Assembly: GCA_003551785.1 (NCBI GenBank)
Contig: PUNP01000146.1
Location: 1-8,563 of the forward strand
Direction of reading: 5' to 3'
Source: Candidatus Brocadiaceae bacterium
Lineage (GTDB): Bacteria; Planctomycetota; Brocadiia; SM23-32
Length of the DNA: 8,563 nucleotides
The notes below the pieces were generated by a model. The model worked only from the letters and a program-made list of their open reading frames with translations, ran no database searches and had not been told where the DNA came from. The stretch's first letter is position 1. The number at the start of each line of letters is the position of its first letter. A program made the position numbers and the translations under genes. This document shows, in pieces, positions 6,354-8,563 of the stretch.

Positions 6354-6555
6354 AAGTGGTTTTGGATGATTGGGAAGCCTGCCGTTGCGCAAAATCATTG
6401 AATTTGCCAGTGATTGGTACTTTGGGTTGGTTGCTCGTGCGAAAGAAAAAGGGGTTATGCAGCGGGCAAAACCTGTGATTCAGGAACTATGTGAAAAGGG
6501 CTTGTATGCCAGCGAAGATATTGTGAAGTGGATATTGAATGAGGTTGGGGAATAG
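6353..6555 (+). pseudogene. 3' remnant of a DUF3368 (PIN-like) toxin gene, frameshifted
   Basis: From 6353 one frame reads EVVLDDWEACRCAKSLNLPVIGTLG, split here as EVVLDDWEACRC plus AKSLNLPVIGTLG, up to about 6426. The reading then continues in the neighbouring frame as LVARAKEKGVMQRAKPVIQ and so on, ending LNEVGE and TAG at 6553-6555. Joined, this is the C-terminal third of a DUF3368 protein: the 'LDD.EAR..A..L.L.viGTLG.L..AK.kG' core and the 'kP.i.eL..kG...s..i....L...GE' tail. DUF3368 proteins (about 160 aa) are PIN-like toxins usually paired with UPF0175 antitoxins. The first roughly 90 residues are missing, replaced by the palindromic element, and one base is lost near 6422-6427. No UPF0175 gene precedes it. 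It is almost certainly non-functional. Confidence 0.72.
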
Positions 6556-6811
6556 GGGGACGCAGGTATGGTTGCTTGTCCTTCAGTTGTTCGCGCTTTG
6601 CCGTTCACTCTTTGCCCTAAGCTCTCCGCTCTTAGCTATTATCGTTCGCCGTTAACATTATACTTTCCACATGCTACTTTCGACAGCCGTTCCGACCTGG
6701 ATGTCTTTTTTTACCGATTACCGAACACTGAATACTGATTACTATTTTCACACCGCTCGCCTTTTCTTAAAACTTTAAACTTAAACCATAAAACATTCAC
6801 CAATGCACTGC
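6556..6811. other. Non-coding spacer with degenerate word-like repeats
   Basis: No gene is supported between the DUF3368 remnant and the DUF2281 promoter region. The text is quasi-repetitive: CTCTTTGCC/CTCTCCGCTCTTAGC near 6608-6637, GATTACCGAAC/GAATACTGATTACT near 6716-6743, and AAACTTTAAACTTAAACC near 6770-6787. A short minus-strand frame across this stretch (6917 down to 6711) overlaps the antitoxin start and has no recognisable content, so I do not call it. Confidence 0.4.
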
Positions 6812-6840
6812 TTGCAAAATCCTGATATGACCTGTAGAAT
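6812..6840 (+). promoter_or_regulatory. Candidate promoter for the DUF2281 antitoxin unit
   Basis: TTGCAA (6812-6817), a 17-base spacer and TAGAAT (6835-6840), followed by an AT-rich stretch, lie about 60 bases upstream of the ATG at 6902. The same TTGCAA-17-TA.AAT arrangement occurs before the UPF0175 gene at 8053. This is a consensus match only. Confidence 0.4.
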
Positions 6841-6888
6841 ATAATAGATATGGGATAAATTTGGTCTGAACTTATTATCTGCAAAATT

Positions 6889-6896
6889 GGAGGTGA
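6889..6896 (+). promoter_or_regulatory. Strong Shine-Dalgarno of the DUF2281 gene
   Basis: GGAGGTGA lies five bases before ATG 6902, a near-perfect anti-16S match that fixes the start of the following gene. Confidence 0.65.
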
Positions 6897-6901
6897 GCAA
6901 G

Positions 6902-7140
6902 ATGAGAGAAACAACACAAGACATTCACAAAAAAATCCATAAACTTCCTTCCGAGAAGCAGGTTGAGGTGGAAAATTTTATAGAATTTTTGTTGTCCCGT
7001 GAAAGTGGGGGGGGGCACAAAGGGAAAAGCGGCGAAGTTCCCTGAAAGGGCTTTGGGAGGGGAGCAATATAGGCGAGGATATTTTTGCAGTATTCGAAGA
7101 AGCGAGCGAAAATAATAAGAGTAGTGAAAAATGTTGTTGA
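6902..7140 (+). pseudogene. DUF2281-like antitoxin, frameshifted at a nine-G run
   Basis: The N-terminal part (IHKKIHKLPSEKQVEVENFI, about residues 8-27, then EFLLSR) is the DUF2281 signature helix pair seen in small antitoxins of VapB-like toxin-antitoxin pairs. After SRES the gene enters nine consecutive G (7007-7015), and the current frame then stops at 7043-7045, giving 47 aa. If the run had ten or seven G, or if ribosomes slipped -1 on it, the frame would continue through KRRSSLKGLWEGSNIGEDIF and an acidic tail to TGA at 7138-7140. That ending is what DUF2281 proteins normally carry (about 75-80 aa). The downstream toxin frame would overlap this restored end. So the antitoxin is either broken, phase-variable, translated by frameshifting, or miscounted in assembly. 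The N-terminal identification is good; which of these applies cannot be told from one sequence. Confidence 0.65.
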
Positions 7141-7183
7141 TTTGCTTTTGCGAACTATAAGTGGTTTAGATAGAATATATTAG
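7124..7183 (+). pseudogene. Possible toxin 5' fragment ending in TAG directly before the DUF4258 frame
   Basis: A GTG at 7124 opens MKNVVDLLLRTISGLDRIY and stops at TAG 7181-7183. It is in the same frame as the DUF4258 sequence that resumes at 7184 and overlaps the end of the restored DUF2281 frame by 17 bases. It may be the original 5' part of the DUF4258 gene carrying a nonsense codon, or the stump of a different toxin. It is too short to assign. Confidence 0.25.
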
Positions 7184-7501
7184 GGAATACTTGGAACTCG
7201 GAATTATCAAAAAGAGGTTCTTGAAGGACATTATGTCTATACGCACCATGCCGAAATAGAGCGTAAGGCAGATGATTTGACCTTTGACCAGATAGAGAAA
7301 GCTTTAATGGCCGGTGAGATTTTGGAATCTTACTCCGATACAGGACGCGGTGAAAGCTGTTTGATAGTTGGTTTTTCACAAGATATTCCCATACATGTTG
7401 TTTGCGGGGAGCGCGGAGAAGATATAGTGATTATAACTATTTACGTTCCAAAACCCCCGAAATTCAGTGACCCTTGGACAAGGGAGACAAAAAATGGATA
7501 A
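7184..7501 (+). CDS. DUF4258 toxin-like protein with disrupted 5' end
   Basis: The frame encodes GILGTRNYQKEVLEGHYVYT followed by HHAEIERKADDLTFDQIEKA and later residues. It then shows the DUF4258 core: HAEIERKADDLT, an acidic helix, GRGESCLIVGF, DIPIHVVCGE, IVIITIYVP and a PKFSDPWTRE tail. DUF4258 proteins are small MqsR/RelE-like presumed toxins and are often coded next to a YgiT-type zinc-finger antitoxin, as here. The domain is essentially complete, but there is no ATG or GTG start: TAG lies just before it (7181-7183), and the first usable start is TTG 7277, which would remove the conserved HAE.ER segment. So the gene is probably inactivated by a nonsense change, or uses a non-standard start. 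It overlaps the next gene by eight bases. Confidence 0.68.
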   Translation, partial: GILGTRNYQKEVLEGHYVYTHHAEIERKADDLTFDQIEKALMAGEILESYSDTGRGESCLIVGFSQDIPIHVVCGERGEDIVIITIYVPKPPKFSDPWTRETKNG

Positions 7502-7652
7502 CGAAAAGGTCTGCAATGAATGCGGTATGGTGTATTATGATGCAAAAGTACTGAAAGAAATTGAAAGGCGCTTCTTTGCCATTCAGCGCAAATCAGAATT
7601 ACCCGAACATTATCTTAAAATGCCGGCCTTACATTATGCTGACACTGTATGA
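7494..7652 (+). CDS. Short YgiT-type zinc-finger antitoxin-like protein (52 aa)
   Basis: The gene begins at ATG 7494, with AGGGAG about 7 bases upstream, and overlaps the DUF4258 stop by eight bases. VCNECGMVYYDAKVLKEIER is the zinc-ribbon second half found in YgiT/MqsA-type antitoxins ('VC..CGE.Y.....v..ie'). The N-terminal half with the first CxxC knuckle, usual in the family, is missing: only one CxxC is present. The rest (about 22-52) is charged and helical and ends LHYADTV. It is the expected partner of the DUF4258 protein. With a single CxxC it could bind zinc only as a dimer or with other ligands, or it may be a truncated relic. Confidence 0.6.
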   Translation: MDNEKVCNECGMVYYDAKVLKEIERRFFAIQRKSELPEHYLKMPALHYADTV

Positions 7653-7988
7653 TGAAACAGCCAACCCCATACCCCGGACAAGCCGAAAAAGTCGTTGTTA
7701 GTTGCTGGTTGTTGGTTGTTGGTAAAAAGGCATCTATGCTTTTATTGGGAATTGAGTAACTTTTTTCTCTTTTTTTGTCTGCTGTCATTCGCCAGATTCG
7801 TTGGCCTTTTATCAGCAACCTGTGTCGTCCTGATTAAAAGTTGACTGACCTCTGACTTCTGATCTCTGCCGTCTGGCGTCCTCTGTGCTCTCTGTGTGAA
7901 CTCTGTGGTTCCCAGCCGTTTTCGTTTTGAAGTTCTTCGTTGCTGTTCTTGGCGCTTTTGCGCCTCGGCGAGAGATGCCTCTGGGCTG
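7653..7988. repeat. Non-coding spacer of degenerate word-like repeats
   Basis: No gene is supported. Bases 7694-7722 are a tandem of GTTGTTAGTTGCTGGTTG-like words. Bases 7841-7911 are a run of CTCTG/TCTG words (ctctgacttctgatctctg and onwards to tgtgaactctgtgg). Bases 7920-7988 read on the minus strand as CTCGCCGAGGCGCAAAAGCG followed by CCAAGAACAGCAACG. These purine-rich word strings resemble dispersed quasi-repeats common between genes of environmental bacteria. A small hairpin GGCGC/tttt/GCGCC sits at 7951-7964. Minus-strand open frames here (8002-7742, 8075-7812) are by-products of stop-poor repeats. Confidence 0.5.
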
Positions 7989-8017
7989 TTGCAATCTAGC
8001 ATGCAATGAACTAAAAT
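7989..8017 (+). promoter_or_regulatory. Candidate promoter for the first UPF0175 gene
   Basis: TTGCAA (7989-7994), a 17-base spacer and TAAAAT (8012-8017) lie about 36 bases before the ATG at 8053. An alternative -10, GATAAT (8018-8023), is close by. The -35 is identical to that proposed for the DUF2281 unit. Confidence 0.4.
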
Positions 8018-8052
8018 GATAATAGAGATTCTTATCTATAAGGGCATAAAAA

Positions 8053-8319
8053 ATGAAAAGCATAACTCTTAACATTCCTGAAAATAGTTTCCTTGCTCTA
8101 AAGGTTCCAGAAAATGATGTGGAGAACGAATTTAGGATGGTGGCGGCGGTTAAGCTTTATGAACTCGGGCGCATTTCTTCGGGGGCAGCTGCAAAAATTG
8201 CGCAGATGCCGCGCACTGTATTTTTAAGTCGCTTGTCCGATTATGGAGTAGATACTTTTTCCTTCTCTGAAGAAGATATCGAGGGGGAAACAAGACTTGC
8301 GTTTTCATATAACGGATAA
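8053..8319 (+). CDS. UPF0175 family antitoxin (88 aa)
   Basis: UPF0175 proteins are small helix-turn-helix antitoxins, usually encoded just before a DUF3368/PIN-like toxin. The sequence shows the family order: a beta-strand SITLNIPENSFLALKVPEND (3-22), then EFRMVAAVKLYELGRISSGA (26-45), the HTH-like segment AAAKIAQMPRTVFLSRL (45-61), and the conserved YGVDTF (64-69) followed by an acidic tail. It is full length. ATG 8053 has AGGG eight bases upstream. No DUF3368 gene follows; the next stretch holds only a tiny frame and then a second UPF0175 gene. Confidence 0.85.
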   Translation: MKSITLNIPENSFLALKVPENDVENEFRMVAAVKLYELGRISSGAAAKIAQMPRTVFLSRLSDYGVDTFSFSEEDIEGETRLAFSYNG

Positions 8320-8355
8320 AACAAAAGACATCATTCTTAAAATGGGCGGAGAGTG

Positions 8356-8385
8356 TTGACAATGGATTTTTGGAAGAGATATTTA
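8356..8385 (+). promoter_or_regulatory. Weak candidate promoter for the second UPF0175 gene
   Basis: A perfect -35 TTGACA (8356-8361) is followed at 18 bases by TATTTA (8380-8385), a poor -10. It would start transcripts just upstream of the second UPF0175 gene. Support is limited to the -35. Confidence 0.2.
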
Positions 8386-8457
8386 AGCGAGGGAAAGGTG
8401 TTTAGGGAGAAAAGGTTGAAAATCATGAACCATCCCAAAATAGGGAGAAATCAATGA
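8362..8457 (+). CDS. Tiny open frame (31 aa) overlapping the second UPF0175 start
   Basis: ATG 8362 opens a basic peptide beginning MDFWKRYLSEGKVF and ending at TGA 8455-8457, which overlaps the next gene's ATG as ATGA. That overlap would couple translation. I do not recognise the peptide, and its ribosome site (GGAG at 8348-8351) is rather far away. It may be a leader, a relic of the missing toxin, or chance. Confidence 0.22.
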   Translation: MDFWKRYLSEGKVFREKRLKIMNHPKIGRNQ

Positions 8458-8563
8458 CTACTGTTCAGATAGATTTGCCGGAGGGGGTTTTTTCGGCATT
8501 ACATCGCGACCCCCAGGAAATGTCGGAGGAAATGAGGAAAGTTGCAGCAGTGAAATGGTATGA
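8454..8563 (+). CDS. Second UPF0175 family antitoxin, 5' part (cut by window edge)
   Basis: The 36 codons present encode MTTVQIDLPEGVFSALHRDP followed by QEMSEEMRKVAAVKWY, a standard UPF0175 N-terminus closer to the family consensus than the gene at 8053. AGGGAG lies seven bases before the ATG. The HTH part and any DUF3368/PIN partner would lie beyond the window. It is a diverged paralogue of its neighbour, sharing 'R-hydrophobic-VAAVK-hydrophobic-Y', rather than a recent tandem copy. Confidence 0.82.
   Translation, partial: MTTVQIDLPEGVFSALHRDPQEMSEEMRKVAAVKWY

Noticed and set aside
6087..6401. Overlapping short frames on both strands through the composite palindrome (6087-6323 minus, 6213-6401 plus)
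   Set aside because: Both translate the same inverted repeat (GLSPW-type ends), so the protein similarity between them reflects DNA symmetry, not genes.
7742..8075. Two minus-strand frames rich in K, R, Q, T
   Set aside because: They read through degenerate word-like repeats, which are stop-poor on that strand; composition is repeat-driven.
1..8563. tRNA, rRNA or known riboswitch
   Set aside because: I saw no cloverleaf with a GTTCGANNC-type T-arm, no rRNA signature and no recognisable riboswitch core on either strand.

Overview
The window looks like part of a surface-polysaccharide (O-antigen or capsule type) locus in the chromosome of an environmental bacterium with a Gram-negative-type envelope. 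It carries a Wzz-like chain-length regulator, a WbpE-like sugar aminotransferase and a WbpA-like UDP-sugar dehydrogenase. The base composition is moderate (estimated by eye at a little over 40% GC). Small toxin-antitoxin families (PIN, DUF2281, DUF3368, DUF4258/YgiT, UPF0175) and short palindromic repeats are dense. That mix recalls anammox planctomycetes, Nitrospirota or Desulfobacterota, but the sequence alone does not fix the phylum.

Layout. The first ~120 bases hold the C-terminal membrane segment of a protein that starts outside the window. Bases 378-1949 on the minus strand encode a two-TM Wzz-like protein, so the two genes converge. A divergent ~675-base gap (1950-2624) contains a REP-like hairpin repeat, a 9-G run and a 12-bp direct repeat. 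It precedes a two-gene plus-strand unit: a small antitoxin-like protein (2625-2918) overlapping by 14 bases a 521-residue protein (2905-4470). That protein is a PIN_3-type RNase domain fused in frame to a complete DegT/WbpE-family PLP aminotransferase. This fusion is the most unusual object in the window. An 80-bp palindromic element with 11-bp inverted ends (4499-4578) separates it from wbpA (4742-6043).

Immediately after wbpA, a well-initiated gene begins (6060) but is cut after ten codons by a ~258-bp composite palindrome made of four hairpins (6096-6353). The far edge of this element abuts the 3' third of a DUF3368 toxin gene, itself frameshifted. From there to the right edge the window is a decaying toxin-antitoxin graveyard. 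It holds a DUF2281 antitoxin broken at a 9-G run, a DUF4258 gene with no proper start, a short single-CxxC YgiT-like antitoxin, and two UPF0175 antitoxin genes (the second cut by the window edge). Gaps between them are filled with word-like degenerate repeats.

How it fits together. WbpA oxidises a UDP-HexNAc to the uronic acid. After oxidation at C3 by a WbpB-type enzyme, which is not in the window, a WbpE-type transaminase installs a 3-amino group. The sugar would enter a polymer whose length is set by a Wzz protein. The PIN half and its overlapping antitoxin put the aminotransferase inside a toxin-antitoxin operon, which could act as a retention device for the locus or as a growth-linked switch on polysaccharide synthesis. 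That last point is inference.
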